A stretch of 64,000 bases of DNA from Clostridia bacterium (GCA_910574835.1 CAJTDE010000008.1:1-64000); one strand, 5' to 3'. Positions 1 to 8,836 are shown, counted from the first letter of the stretch. A program made the numbers and translations. Notes: a model not told the origin generated them from the sequence alone.

Positions 1-76
1 CACTAAATATTGCTAGATAGTAAAACAAAAAAGTTGACAAAAAAATAAGCCTATTACAAGGCTTAAAGGTACTTTT

Positions 77-286
77 TTGATTACTGATGTGTCAAACACC
101 CGGGTTCAATATCATTTAATCCGCCTGGGATTTCTTACATATAAAAACAGCAGAGGAAAAAGTAATATCGACGGTTTTTTTGGAAAGGATACAAATGCGG
201 CCTTAAAAGCAGCGCAGACATATTTCGGCATAGCAGCAGATGGAATTGTCGGCCCCATAACAACGTACATTTTAAAGAACAATTAA
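77..286 (+). CDS. Short peptidoglycan-binding-domain protein or remnant
   Basis: The 69-residue product is almost entirely one PG_binding_1-type repeat: a helix, an FFGKDTNAAL segment (about residues 34-43) and a GIVGPITTYIL end. Such domains normally form one end of amidases, lysozymes or spore cortex hydrolases and anchor them to the wall. No catalytic domain or signal peptide is present. The start is a TTG after AAAGG; an in-frame TGA lies at 35-37, so the frame does not extend much further upstream. It may be a free-standing binding module or the 3' remnant of a decayed hydrolase. Confidence 0.55.
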   Translation: MITDVSNTRVQYHLIRLGFLTYKNSRGKSNIDGFFGKDTNAALKAAQTYFGIAADGIVGPITTYILKNN

Positions 287-509
287 CATCAGATATTTCT
301 ATGAATATAACATTCTAAAAAATATAACCCTGCAACAGACTATGAAAGTTTAACTATTTGTGTTAAAATACAAAGGATATTCCAAAGCTTTTACGGAATC
401 TTAATAAAAATATAGAAAGAAGTTAATAAATCTGCGATAACATACATAACAGGATATACCGTAATATCCGCCCATCTGAAACAGGAGACTTTGTATAGCA
501 GCAGGCAGA

Positions 510-1202
510 TTGAAAAATACTATGAAGTATAATCATATGGAACAGGCAGTTTTCCTGGAGCGTCCCAACCGCTTTATCGCCTACGTGGAGCAGGCGGGAA
601 AACGGGAAATCTGTCATGTAAAAAATACAGGCCGGTGCAGAGAATTGCTTTTGCCCGGCACGCAGGTATATATACAGCGTCAGTCCAATCCGGCAAGAAA
701 GACGCCCTTTGATCTGATTGCGGTAAAAAAAGGAGAGCGCCTCATTAACATGGATTCTCAGGCGCCTAATAAGGTAACGGCGGAATGGCTCCGCACGGGT
801 GGCTTTTGCAGTTCGCAAGCCAGAATAAAACCGGAATGTACCTATGGAAATTCCCGTTTTGATTTTTACATTGAGGACGGCCTCCGCAGGATTTTTATGG
901 AAGTAAAGGGCGTCACCCTGGAGGAGGACGGAATTGTCCGCTTTCCGGATGCTCCCACCGAGCGCGGCGTCAAGCATATTCAGGAATTAATAGAATGTAA
1001 AAAAGCAGGCTATGAGGCATATATATTTTTTGTAATTCAGATGAAAGACGTCCTTTTTATGGAGCCTAACGACAGGACGCATCCGGCTTTTGGAGAGGCG
1101 CTTCGAAAAGCGGCAAAAGAGGGCGTCGGCATATTTGCCAGGGATTGCCTGGTGAAGCCCGATGAGCTTACGATAGATCAGGAAGTTGAGGTTCGTTTGT
1201 AG
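510..1202 (+). CDS. sfsA: SfsA family protein (sugar fermentation stimulation protein homologue)
   Basis: Recognised as SfsA by the conserved F-ERPNRF-A opening, the CHVKNTGRCRELLLPG block, the DSQAPN block, the DFY...MEVKGVTLE nuclease-like core and RG-KH-QEL. The core resembles PD-(D/E)XK nucleases and the family binds nucleic acid, but its cellular role is poorly defined. The TTG at 510 gives the longest form; ATG 522 or ATG 537 is a more likely start, since the conserved sequence begins around MEQAVFLERP. The stop is immediately followed by the mutY start, so the two are probably co-transcribed. Confidence 0.88.
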   Translation: MKNTMKYNHMEQAVFLERPNRFIAYVEQAGKREICHVKNTGRCRELLLPGTQVYIQRQSNPARKTPFDLIAVKKGERLINMDSQAPNKVTAEWLRTGGFCSSQARIKPECTYGNSRFDFYIEDGLRRIFMEVKGVTLEEDGIVRFPDAPTERGVKHIQELIECKKAGYEAYIFFVIQMKDVLFMEPNDRTHPAFGEALRKAAKEGVGIFARDCLVKPDELTIDQEVEVRL

Positions 1203-2258
1203 ATGGAAGCATTAAAGGAAATTGTCAATCCTATTTTAAAGTGGTATGACAGTCATGCGCGGGTGCTGCCCTGGAGGGAGGAGCCGTCCCCTTACCGGGT
1301 GTGGGTATCGGAAATCATGCTTCAACAGACACGGGTGGAGGCAGTAAAGCCATATTTTGAGCGGTTTATAAAGGAGCTTCCTACGATTCGGGCTTTGGCA
1401 GAGGCGCCGGAGGATCGGCTGATGAAGCTGTGGGAGGGCCTGGGATATTATAACAGGGTTCGCAATATGCAGAAAGCAGCCATAGAACTAACCGAAGAAT
1501 ATGGCGGCGAGATGCCGGCAGACTTTGAACGGATTCTGAAGCTTCCCGGAATCGGAAGCTACACGGCGGGAGCTATCGCCTCCATTGCCTTCGGGATTCC
1601 AAGGCCCGCGGTGGACGGCAATGTGTTGCGGGTCCTGTCAAGGGTTCAAAAAAGCTATGAAGATATTATGAAGCAGTCTGTACGGAAAAGCTTTGAAGAG
1701 CAGGTAAGGGCTGTGATTCCAAAGGTTCGGGCGGGAGACTTCAACCAATCCCTGATTGAATTGGGAGCTATTGTGTGCGTGCCGAACGGTGCGCCCAAAT
1801 GCGAGGAATGTCCTCTGAAGGAGCTTTGCAGGGCACATGCCGACGGCGTGGAGCTGGAGCTTCCGAAGAAAACTCCGCCCAAAAAGAGGCGCGTTGAGGA
1901 CAGAACCGTTCTCGTACTGCTTTCGGACAACAAGGCCGCACTGAAAAAGCGCCCGTCCAAGGGACTGCTGGCCGGCCTCTATGAGCTGCCCAATCTGGAG
2001 GGCAGGTATGAAAGCCAGGAGATTCTTAGTTATGTCAAAGAGCTTGGCCTGTCGCCCATCCGTATTCAGTCCTTGCCGGAGGCAAAGCACATTTTCAGCC
2101 ATATCGAATGGCATATGGCCGGATATGCGGTGAAGATTGAGGAACCGGATAAGGAGCCGGAGGGATTTTTCTTTGTGGAAAAGGCGCAGATGGAGGATAC
2201 CTACTCTATTCCGGCGGCATTTGGGGCTTATACGGAATATTTTAAGCACCGCTTTTAA
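1203..2258 (+). CDS. mutY: A/G-specific adenine glycosylase MutY
   Basis: A base-excision repair enzyme that removes adenine mispaired with 8-oxoguanine or guanine. The helix-hairpin-helix reads LPGIGSYTAGAIAS, followed by the VDGN segment carrying the catalytic Asp, then four cysteines (C-X7-C-X2-C-X5-C, starting CVPNGAPKC) for a [4Fe-4S] cluster. The C-terminal third is the NUDIX-like lesion-recognition domain. At 351 residues it has normal length. The ATG directly abuts the sfsA stop, indicating translational coupling. Nothing in the sequence looks damaged. Confidence 0.95.
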   Translation: MEALKEIVNPILKWYDSHARVLPWREEPSPYRVWVSEIMLQQTRVEAVKPYFERFIKELPTIRALAEAPEDRLMKLWEGLGYYNRVRNMQKAAIELTEEYGGEMPADFERILKLPGIGSYTAGAIASIAFGIPRPAVDGNVLRVLSRVQKSYEDIMKQSVRKSFEEQVRAVIPKVRAGDFNQSLIELGAIVCVPNGAPKCEECPLKELCRAHADGVELELPKKTPPKKRRVEDRTVLVLLSDNKAALKKRPSKGLLAGLYELPNLEGRYESQEILSYVKELGLSPIRIQSLPEAKHIFSHIEWHMAGYAVKIEEPDKEPEGFFFVEKAQMEDTYSIPAAFGAYTEYFKHRF

Positions 2259-2421
2259 CTTACAATTTGATTACCGGGTAGATAGTACGTTAGATATCGT
2301 TAAGAAACTGTCCCGAAATAACTTGAGATAAAACGTATTTTGATTCCTAATAAGAATATCTACCAGGCACGATAGAATTGAGTATACAAATAGATGCAAA
2401 TAAACACAGAGGTGAAGAAAG
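2259..2421. other. Intergenic stretch with a long-range inverted repeat upstream of glf
   Basis: There is no gene here. GGTAGATA near 2276-2283 is complementary to TATCTACC near 2357-2364, enclosing about 70 bases. It could be a leader structure or a decayed repeat. No convincing promoter was assigned. Confidence 0.3.
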
Positions 2422-3576
2422 ATGTATGATGCAATCGTAATAGGTTCCGGAATCGCCGGGGCTGCTGCGGCAAGAGTGCTGGCAGAGGAACAGAATAAGT
2501 CCGTACTGGTGTTGGAAAAAAAGGCGCATATCGGCGGAAACTGCTATGATGAAGAGGACGCCTACGGAGTTTTGATTCACCGGTACGGCCCCCATATTTT
2601 CCATACCTGTGACGAGGAGGTCTACGCCTGGCTTTCCCGCTTTACCGATTGGTATGCCTTTGGCCATGAGGTAGTGGCAAAGGTGGGAGAAAAGCTGATT
2701 CCGGTGCCCTTTAATCTCAACACCTTAAGGCAGGTTTACGGGGAGGAAAAGGCTGCGGCTTTGGAAGAGAAGCTTAAAAGCACCTTCGGGGAAGGCGCGC
2801 GCGTGCCGATTCTCAAGCTTCGGGAGCAGCAGGACCCGGAGATTCAGGCGATTGCGGACTATGTGTATGAAAATATTTTCTTAAAATATACCATGAAACA
2901 GTGGGGACAGAAGCCGGAGGAAATTGATCCGGCGGTGACGGGCCGTGTTCCGGTGGTGATTTCCTATGATAACCGGTATTTTGGCGACAAATACCAGGGA
3001 ATGCCTCGTGACGGCTACACGCCTATGTTTGAAAAAATTCTGGATCATCCCTTGATTGAGGTGCGGGCAGGAGTGGATGCAAGGGATGTAATGGAGCTTT
3101 CGGAGAGCATGGGAAAGGTCCTGCTTTATGGGGAGGAATTTTCCGGCAGCGTGATTTATACGGGACCGGTTGACGAGCTGTTTGGATGCCGGTTCGGGCG
3201 TTTGCCTTATCGCTCTCTGCGGTTTGATTTTGAGCATCTTGACATTCCTGATTATCAGGGACACAGTGTGGTGAATTATACGGTGAGTGAGGAGTTTACA
3301 AGGATTACGGAATTTAAGTATCTCACCGGGCAGGAGACGGAAGGGACGACGATTGTGCGGGAGTATCCGTTTGCTTACACGGGAGCAGAGGGAGAGATTC
3401 CCTATTATGCAATTATGAATCCGGAAAATAATAAGCTGTATGAGAGATACGCGGCCCTTACGGAGCAATTTTCACATTTCCATCTATTGGGACGGCTTGC
3501 GGAATATAAATATTATAATATAGACGCTATGGCCGGGAAAGCGATTGCGCTGGCAAGGAGCCTGGCGAAAGACTGA
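2422..3576 (+). CDS. glf: UDP-galactopyranose mutase
   Basis: A flavoenzyme that interconverts UDP-galactopyranose and UDP-galactofuranose, the donor for Galf residues in surface glycans. The N-terminal FAD-binding motif GSGIAGAAAA (residues 8-17), the E-K---IGGNCYDE region and RYGPHIFHT (about 54-62) are diagnostic, and the C-terminal EYKYYNIDAM motif is typical. Length (384) is normal. GAGGTG precedes the ATG. The next gene is a GT2 glycosyltransferase 14 bases downstream, consistent with a Galf-containing polymer. Confidence 0.95.
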   Translation: MYDAIVIGSGIAGAAAARVLAEEQNKSVLVLEKKAHIGGNCYDEEDAYGVLIHRYGPHIFHTCDEEVYAWLSRFTDWYAFGHEVVAKVGEKLIPVPFNLNTLRQVYGEEKAAALEEKLKSTFGEGARVPILKLREQQDPEIQAIADYVYENIFLKYTMKQWGQKPEEIDPAVTGRVPVVISYDNRYFGDKYQGMPRDGYTPMFEKILDHPLIEVRAGVDARDVMELSESMGKVLLYGEEFSGSVIYTGPVDELFGCRFGRLPYRSLRFDFEHLDIPDYQGHSVVNYTVSEEFTRITEFKYLTGQETEGTTIVREYPFAYTGAEGEIPYYAIMNPENNKLYERYAALTEQFSHFHLLGRLAEYKYYNIDAMAGKAIALARSLAKD

Positions 3577-3590
3577 CACAGGAGGACAAT

Positions 3591-4616
3591 ATGAAACTTT
3601 TATCGATTGCAATTCCATGCTACAATTCGGAAAATTATATGCGCAACTGTATTCATTCGCTTCTGGTAGGAGGCGAGGAGGTCGAGATTATCATTGTGGA
3701 CGACGGCTCTACGGACGGAACGGCGGCTATCGCAGATGAGTATGCGGAGAAGTATCCTTCCATTATCAAAGCGGTACACCAGGAAAACGGAGGCCACGGC
3801 GAGGCGGTCAATACGGGGCTTCGCAATGCCACGGGGCTGTATTTCAAAGTGGTGGACAGTGATGACTGGGTATCAATTTCCGCCTATAAGGAGATTTTGA
3901 AAACTTTGGAAAATCTGGCGGGGGCAAGGCCGCTGGTGGATATGCTGATCAGCAATTTTGTCTATGAGAAGGAAGGGCAGAAGCGCAAGAAGGTTATGAG
4001 CTACCGTTCCGCATTTCCGCAGGATCGTGTTTTTACCTGGGATGATGTGAAGTTTCTTCTGAAGGGGCAGTATATTTTAATGCATTCCGTGATTTACCGG
4101 ACAAAGCTTCTGCGGGAGTGTGAATTGGAGCTGCCGAAGCATACCTTCTATGTGGATAATATTTTTGTATACCATCCGCTGCCTTATGTGAAATATCTGT
4201 ATTATATGGATGTGAATTTTTATCGGTATTATATTGGACGGGAGGATCAGTCGGTCAATGAGAAGGTGATGATCAGCCGCCTGGATCAGCAGTTAAAGGT
4301 AAATTATCTGATGATTGACGACTATAAGCTGACAGATCCCAAGCAGATACCCAATCGGAAGCTGCGCCATTATATGAAGAATTATCTGGAGATTATTATG
4401 GTGGTTTCTTCTATCATTGCCATCCGATCCGGTACGAAGGAAAACCTGGAGAAGAAATATGAGCTTTGGAAGTATCTGAAAAAGAAGGACCCGAAGCTTT
4501 ACTATGAATTGAAATGGGGGATTATGGGAAGGAGTATGAACCTGCCGGGCAGAAGCGGCCGGAAGATTTCGGAGACGGCTTATAAGATTGCGAATAAGTT
4601 TGTGGGATTTAATTAA
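3591..4616 (+). CDS. Family 2 glycosyltransferase
   Basis: GT-A fold inverting transferase: SIAIPCYNSENYMRNCIHSL at the N-terminus, IIVDDGSTDGT nucleotide-binding strand, NGGHGEAVNTGL, and the metal-binding VVDSDDWV (DxD region). No membrane segment is apparent; the long basic C-terminal half (about residues 200-341) may be peripheral to the membrane. It lies 14 bases after glf behind AGGAGG, so it may use UDP-Galf or extend the same chain; acceptor and linkage cannot be read from the sequence. Confidence 0.88.
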   Translation: MKLLSIAIPCYNSENYMRNCIHSLLVGGEEVEIIIVDDGSTDGTAAIADEYAEKYPSIIKAVHQENGGHGEAVNTGLRNATGLYFKVVDSDDWVSISAYKEILKTLENLAGARPLVDMLISNFVYEKEGQKRKKVMSYRSAFPQDRVFTWDDVKFLLKGQYILMHSVIYRTKLLRECELELPKHTFYVDNIFVYHPLPYVKYLYYMDVNFYRYYIGREDQSVNEKVMISRLDQQLKVNYLMIDDYKLTDPKQIPNRKLRHYMKNYLEIIMVVSSIIAIRSGTKENLEKKYELWKYLKKKDPKLYYELKWGIMGRSMNLPGRSGRKISETAYKIANKFVGFN

Positions 4617-4662
4617 AATCATATCCCCTCTGTGTACCTTTGTGCACAGAGGGGATATGATT
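4617..4662. terminator. Bidirectional hairpin terminator between convergent genes
   Basis: A perfect 18-bp inverted repeat (AATCATATCCCCTCTGTG at 4617-4634 against its complement at 4645-4662) with a 10-base loop lies between the convergent glycosyltransferase and HEPN genes. A/T-rich flanks on each side are compatible with termination in both directions. Confidence 0.7.
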
Positions 4663-4690
4663 AATGTAGAGAATGGATTTTCGGGATTCC

Positions 4691-5131
4691 CTATATTTTG
4701 GAGGCCTTATCCGTTAAATAAATCTGCTCCTTACAATACTTTTCAATCATCTGTATAAATTCATCAGCTGTCGCGACTTGACGTTCGGATTCTTCCCGGC
4801 TGGCAATGTAGAAATCATCATAATCGCTTGCATGACGTATCTCTTCTGCCTCGCCGATTTTTCGCCCAATATCTCTTGGGAATATTCCTGTTTTTACATA
4901 ACTTTTATTAAAATTTCCAATTGCATCTTTGTGGCGCTTAAAAGCATTGCCGTATAAAGCATGCACTGCATTTACAGTGTAAAAAATTGCATAATAAGCT
5001 CTGTTATTTGCACTTTTGTATTCATCTGCCGCCAATAATATTTTAGCCGCCCGCAGATTATCTTTTGCGGTTCGGATTCGGTGCAAACATAAGTCTTTAC
5101 GTGATCCTATATCTTCTTTATGCTGCTCCAT
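4691..5131 (-). CDS. HEPN domain protein of an MNT-HEPN pair
   Basis: A 146-residue, mostly helical protein. The SANNRAYYAIFYTVNAVHAL stretch (residues 40-59) and the later EEIRHASDYDDFY stretch match the PF05168-type HEPN domain. HEPN partners of MNT proteins are RNases or nucleotide-binding partners in toxin-antitoxin modules. The strict RX4-6H RNase motif of the HepT/DUF86 branch is not obvious, so toxicity is uncertain. The start overlaps the upstream nucleotidyltransferase gene by 14 bases, indicating coupled translation. Confidence 0.8.
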   Translation of the reverse strand: MEQHKEDIGSRKDLCLHRIRTAKDNLRAAKILLAADEYKSANNRAYYAIFYTVNAVHALYGNAFKRHKDAIGNFNKSYVKTGIFPRDIGRKIGEAEEIRHASDYDDFYIASREESERQVATADEFIQMIEKYCKEQIYLTDKASKI

Positions 5132-5459
5132 ATAAAATCACTCCTTCTTTATAGATGTTTGCATAGAACGGATAATTTGTTCTCCACTTTGTAAAATGCT
5201 CCTTATTCTTTGCAATGGGCTTTATATCAAGATCATTATCCAAGTTAAAATCGTAGGTCATATAAGAGAGCTTCCGGCTATATGCCTTTAAATCGGAATC
5301 TGGCAAATCAAGCAAGAACATAAGATCTATGTCAGAATCTGTTTTGAAATCACCTCTGGCATAGGAACCATATAAAATCACTGCTTGTAAATAGGGACCA
5401 TAGATTTTCTTAACTTCAGAAAGATACTGTTCTATTAAATGCTGCATTGCTTGTGACAT
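5118..5459 (-). CDS. Minimal nucleotidyltransferase (MNT) partner of HEPN
   Basis: A 113-residue protein with the polymerase-beta-type motif GS-X10-D-X-D: G31 S32 and D43/D45 in GSYARGDFKTDSDID. All catalytic residues are intact, so it should be active. In characterised MNT-HEPN modules such an enzyme adds nucleotides to the HEPN toxin or to RNA and so acts as antitoxin; this is family knowledge rather than something shown here. It is the first gene of a two-gene minus-strand operon. Confidence 0.85.
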   Translation of the reverse strand: MSQAMQHLIEQYLSEVKKIYGPYLQAVILYGSYARGDFKTDSDIDLMFLLDLPDSDLKAYSRKLSYMTYDFNLDNDLDIKPIAKNKEHFTKWRTNYPFYANIYKEGVILYGAA

Positions 5460-5514
5460 ACGCCATGCCCCCTTCCCTTACATTTATCTATCTTTTAAAC
5501 GAGATTCTGTTTAT

Positions 5515-5543
5515 ATTATACCCTTTAATAGATATTTTCACAA
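5515..5543 (-). promoter_or_regulatory. Promoter of the MNT-HEPN operon
   Basis: On the minus strand, TTGTGA (plus 5538-5543) and TATAAT (plus 5515-5520) are separated by 17 bases, about 55 bases before the MNT start. Confidence 0.6.
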
Positions 5544-5555
5544 TCCGATTTTTAT

Positions 5556-5587
5556 CAAAAAAAGAGGACGGTTGACACCGCCCTCAA
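5556..5587 (-). terminator. Rho-independent terminator of the PAP2 gene
   Basis: On the minus strand a GAGGGCGGT/ACCGTCCTC hairpin is followed by a run of seven T, just beyond the stop at 5615. Confidence 0.7.
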
Positions 5588-5614
5588 AAATATGCTTTTT
5601 ACAATCCGGACAAT

Positions 5615-6277
5615 TCAGGCACCCACCGGCTTCCTCCGCCCGGAACGTGCAAAGGAGAAATCCGTATGGTACACAAGCTGCTCCATCAAAACGCCTAGCA
5701 GCGTACCGGCAATCACATCCAACACGGAATGCTGCTTCAAAAACATGGTAGCCAGTATAATGGACACCATCAGCAGGAAGGACCCGCCGCGAATCCAAAT
5801 ATTTCCTCCAAGCTTCCGGTTCTTCGCCACAGCCACATGAGCCGCAATGGAATTAAACACGTGAATACTCGGAAAAATATTAGTAGCCGTATCCGTCCGG
5901 TAAAGCATCTGAACGGCAAAAGTAAAAATATTGTGCCGCTCAAAAGAGGTCGGCCGGAGCAGATGCCCGTTGGGGTATACGGTAGACACCACCAGAAACA
6001 GCGTCATCCCCGTAAACAGGAAAATACAGTACTGATAAAATTCCTTCTTCTTATCAAACTGAAAAAACAGATAAACAAAAACAGCCGCCACATAAACAAA
6101 CCACAGCAGGTAAGGCACAATAAATACTTCCGAAAAAGGAATCAAATCGTCCAACCGCACATGAATCACATGGTAAGGCAGGTTTGCCCGGCTCTCAAGC
6201 CATATAAACCAGGGCATATAAATAAGTCCGTAGAGCAGGACAAGAGCATGCCGATATTTTTTCCACAAAGCCTTCAT
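5615..6277 (-). CDS. PAP2-family membrane phosphatase/phosphotransferase
   Basis: A 220-residue membrane protein with about six hydrophobic segments. The PAP2 motifs are present: NGHLLRP (about residues 103-109, C1-like), FPSIHV (PSIH 136-139, C2) and KQHSVLDVIAG (181-191, C3). The AUR1/inositol-phosphotransferase-like arrangement suggests a lipid or polyprenyl phosphate substrate, but the substrate is not readable. It is monocistronic with its own promoter and terminator. A lipid kinase gene lies upstream on the same strand, so both could belong to lipid-phosphate turnover. Confidence 0.85.
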   Translation of the reverse strand: MKALWKKYRHALVLLYGLIYMPWFIWLESRANLPYHVIHVRLDDLIPFSEVFIVPYLLWFVYVAAVFVYLFFQFDKKKEFYQYCIFLFTGMTLFLVVSTVYPNGHLLRPTSFERHNIFTFAVQMLYRTDTATNIFPSIHVFNSIAAHVAVAKNRKLGGNIWIRGGSFLLMVSIILATMFLKQHSVLDVIAGTLLGVLMEQLVYHTDFSFARSGRRKPVGA

Positions 6278-6334
6278 ATCTTCATCTTCTTTCCTTAAAA
6301 TCTTCTATTTCATCATTGTCATTTTCTGAATCGA

Positions 6335-6363
6335 AGTATATCACTTTGAAAATACCAATACAA
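6335..6363 (-). promoter_or_regulatory. Promoter of the PAP2 gene
   Basis: Minus-strand TTGTAT (plus 6358-6363) and TATACT (plus 6335-6340) are separated by 17 bases, about 58 bases before the start codon. Confidence 0.5.
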
Positions 6364-6538
6364 TGACCTTTAAAATATTTTAAGAAAATTTTATAAAAAT
6401 ATGCTATTCCCACAAATAATCATTGATAAAAACAGACTTGCGGATACAATTTAATAAACGGCCCGGGGGTATACGGCTCGAACAGTGGAAAATAACGGCA
6501 ATACACTTGTTAATATACGGCAATTAATGAGCAATGTG

Positions 6539-7468
6539 TTACATTCTTTGTCTCCCTCCAATGATAGTAAGCGTCCCCGAAAGGCAGGAAACCGTCAGCA
6601 CATCTTCCGGCGCATAAGGCTCTCCGTCCGTGTGGAAGGGGAGGGGCTTCTCCGGCCGTATTTCCAGAGACTTTACCCGGTACTGATGAATCCCTTTAAA
6701 GATATTATGCCATCCCCGATAGGCCGTAGGGAACATAAGAGCAATGGTCAGCTTGCTTAAGCCTTCCACCACACATATATCCAGAAACCCGTCATCTGCC
6801 TTTGCCTGGGGACACATTTTCAATCCGCCGCCCTCATAGGGACAATTCAAAGCAGAGAGAAAATAAGTCCGTGGAAAACGCAGCTTCTTGTGGTGATCCA
6901 AAGTAAGACGTACGGGAACAGGACGAAACAGAAGAATCTGTTTCAGAGCAATCCCCACATAAGTCAGCTTCCCAAGACCAAAACGGTTCAGTACATTCTT
7001 AATAGGAGAACCAAGAGCCTCCTGACAAACCGCGGCGTCAAAGCCGCAGCCGCAGCTTCCCGCAAACCGCCGTGACCAGGAGCCATAGGTTATAAGCCCC
7101 AGATCAATCCTCTGAAAATAAGAGGGATGCAGAATATTATGAAGAGCCGCCTCCGGTGCGGAGGGAAGCTTTAAGCTTCTGGCAAAATCATTGCTGGAAC
7201 CGGTGGGAATATAGCCAAAGGTAACCTTATTGAAATACTGAATCCCGTCAACAACCTCATTCACCGTACCGTCTCCTCCAACGGTCACAAGAGTCAGTTT
7301 TTCCCCTCTTGAAGTGATTTCCTTAGCCAGCTTTGTCGCATGATAACGGTAAGAAGTAAAATACACCCGATATTCTACCTGTTCCCGTTCCAAAATCTCT
7401 TCTATGGTCTGCCAGACAACTTTCCCGTTTCCGGAACGAGAACCGGGATTGACAATGAAATAGTACAT
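6539..7468 (-). CDS. Diacylglycerol kinase family lipid kinase (YegS/BmrU-like)
   Basis: A soluble lipid kinase that phosphorylates diacylglycerol or a related lipid with ATP. It shows IVNPGSRSGNGK at residues 5-16 and the nucleotide-binding VGGDGTVNEVVDG (63-75), then PTGSSNDFARSL and the C-terminal PLPFHTDGEP motif. Length (309) is normal. A second copy lies at 59277-60233. It begins right before the divergent MFS gene and has its own promoter. The role, either DAG recycling from lipoteichoic acid or glycolipid synthesis, is inferred only. Confidence 0.9.
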   Translation of the reverse strand: MYYFIVNPGSRSGNGKVVWQTIEEILEREQVEYRVYFTSYRYHATKLAKEITSRGEKLTLVTVGGDGTVNEVVDGIQYFNKVTFGYIPTGSSNDFARSLKLPSAPEAALHNILHPSYFQRIDLGLITYGSWSRRFAGSCGCGFDAAVCQEALGSPIKNVLNRFGLGKLTYVGIALKQILLFRPVPVRLTLDHHKKLRFPRTYFLSALNCPYEGGGLKMCPQAKADDGFLDICVVEGLSKLTIALMFPTAYRGWHNIFKGIHQYRVKSLEIRPEKPLPFHTDGEPYAPEDVLTVSCLSGTLTIIGGRQRM

Positions 7469-7544
7469 TCGTTTCCCCTCTCCTCACAGGGAAGCTTTGC
7501 TGCAATTTCCCTGCAAACTGTAAAAATCCAATACTCCTTTTCCC

Positions 7545-7573
7545 ATTATAGCATTGTAAAAAAACCTGTTCAA
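7545..7573 (-). promoter_or_regulatory. Promoter of the lipid kinase gene
   Basis: Minus-strand TTGAAC (plus 7568-7573), a 17-base spacer and TATAAT (plus 7545-7550), upstream of the kinase start at 7468. Confidence 0.6.
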
Positions 7574-7600
7574 GAAGCTTTTGACAGCATGGAGTTCTCC

Positions 7601-7629
7601 TTGACGGTCTTGGCCGGATCATGTAGAAT
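7601..7629 (+). promoter_or_regulatory. Promoter of the MFS transporter gene
   Basis: TTGACG (7601-7606), a 17-base spacer and TAGAAT (7624-7629) lie about 58 bases before the MFS start. It is divergent from, and within about 30 bases of, the lipid kinase promoter. Confidence 0.6.
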
Positions 7630-7687
7630 AAACGAATACAAAAGGGCCTCTTTTCAGATATATAAGATTGTACCGGGGAGGAAAAGA

Positions 7688-8836
7688 ATGGGAAATAGAC
7701 GGTGGCGTCTGACGGCAGTGTGCTTTTTTATTTTATTTCTGCTGGGCTTTGAGGCGGGAGGATTTCAGATTTCGCTTTTGAAAATTATAGAGGCAGAGGG
7801 GTTTTCCTCCGGCTTAAGCGGCGTCTTGGTGTCCGGTCAGTACGGTGCGATCATCATTATGCCCCTGCTGGTTGGCGGTTTTGCAGATCGAAGGGGAAAA
7901 CGCAAGGTACTGGCGGCTTCCTGTCTGATTTTTGCTCTTGGAGCATTTGGGATGTCGTCCCTGCATGCCTTTGGAGCTTTGATGCTTTCGGCGTTTGCCA
8001 TTGGCACGGGCTACAGTGTCAGCGAAAGCATCGGTTCGGCGCTCTTAGCCGAGGTTCACGGAGAAAAGTCAGGAAAATATATGAATCTTTCCCAGTGCTT
8101 TTTCAGTCTCGGTGCGATGGTAAGTCCGCAGCTTTTGGAATATGGCAGCGGAAGCTTTGGGTGGAGCTATCAAAGCCTTTTTCGAATCTGCGGAGCTGCC
8201 GGAGTAGCTGCCGGAATCAGTGTTATAGCCTTGACAGGGAAGGATACCGTACAAGAGGCTGCCTCCAATCAAGAGGTTAGTCAGCCTATAGGAAAAGAGA
8301 TACTCTACCTGGCAGCAGGACTTTTTGTCTATGCCGGCCTGGAAGGAGGCATCAGTTATTATCTGGACGGTTTTGCCGCAAGGGAGCTGATGCGTCCGGA
8401 GCACGGAGCGAATATGCTGTCCCTCTTTTGGCTGTTTATGCTGGGAGGCAGGATTATCTGCGGTATGCTGTACCGCTTCCGCCGGCAGCTTTTAAAGTTA
8501 AGCCTTTTGGGGACCGGCCTGTTCTTGCTCCTGTTAAGCTTATTTCCCTCCCTGCCTATGGGCTACGTCTGCTTCTCCATGACAGGGTTTTGCCTGGCGT
8601 CCATCTGGCCGAACTTGATGAGTCTTGCAGTGGAGAGCTATGAGGGCAGCTCCGGCCGGGCGGCTGGGATTATCTCTACCGGAGCAGGCTTTGGCTCGGT
8701 GTTTTCTCCCCTGCTTTTGGGAATGTTAATGGATGGCGCCGGTTTGCGGCCGGGATTCGGGATACTGGGACTTTTTGCCCTCTTGGGCGTCCTGATTTGC
8801 AGAGGATATTATAAAGTCATGGAGAAAAAAGAATAG
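7688..8836 (+). CDS. MFS transporter
   Basis: A 382-residue protein with about 12 hydrophobic segments and a basic loop GGFADRRGKRKVLA between TM2 and TM3, the classical MFS motif A. The reading frame is open further upstream, but ATG 7688 behind GGGGAGG is the only start that fits a membrane N-terminus. The YAGLEGGISYYLDGF segment at the start of the second half resembles FucP/sugar-type members, but no substrate can be assigned. Confidence 0.85.
   Translation: MGNRRWRLTAVCFFILFLLGFEAGGFQISLLKIIEAEGFSSGLSGVLVSGQYGAIIIMPLLVGGFADRRGKRKVLAASCLIFALGAFGMSSLHAFGALMLSAFAIGTGYSVSESIGSALLAEVHGEKSGKYMNLSQCFFSLGAMVSPQLLEYGSGSFGWSYQSLFRICGAAGVAAGISVIALTGKDTVQEAASNQEVSQPIGKEILYLAAGLFVYAGLEGGISYYLDGFAARELMRPEHGANMLSLFWLFMLGGRIICGMLYRFRRQLLKLSLLGTGLFLLLLSLFPSLPMGYVCFSMTGFCLASIWPNLMSLAVESYEGSSGRAAGIISTGAGFGSVFSPLLLGMLMDGAGLRPGFGILGLFALLGVLICRGYYKVMEKKE

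Noticed and set aside
423-977. Long open frame on the minus strand opposite sfsA
   Set aside because: It overlaps a clearly conserved gene on the other strand, has no ribosome binding site and no recognisable domain.
6464-6530. Short repeated ATACGGC motifs upstream of the PAP2 region
   Set aside because: Three loose copies of a seven-base motif are too few to support a regulatory site.
7340-7687. Upstream extension of the MFS open frame
   Set aside because: The extension crosses the divergent lipid kinase gene and its promoter; ATG 7688 has a good ribosome binding site and a normal membrane N-terminus.
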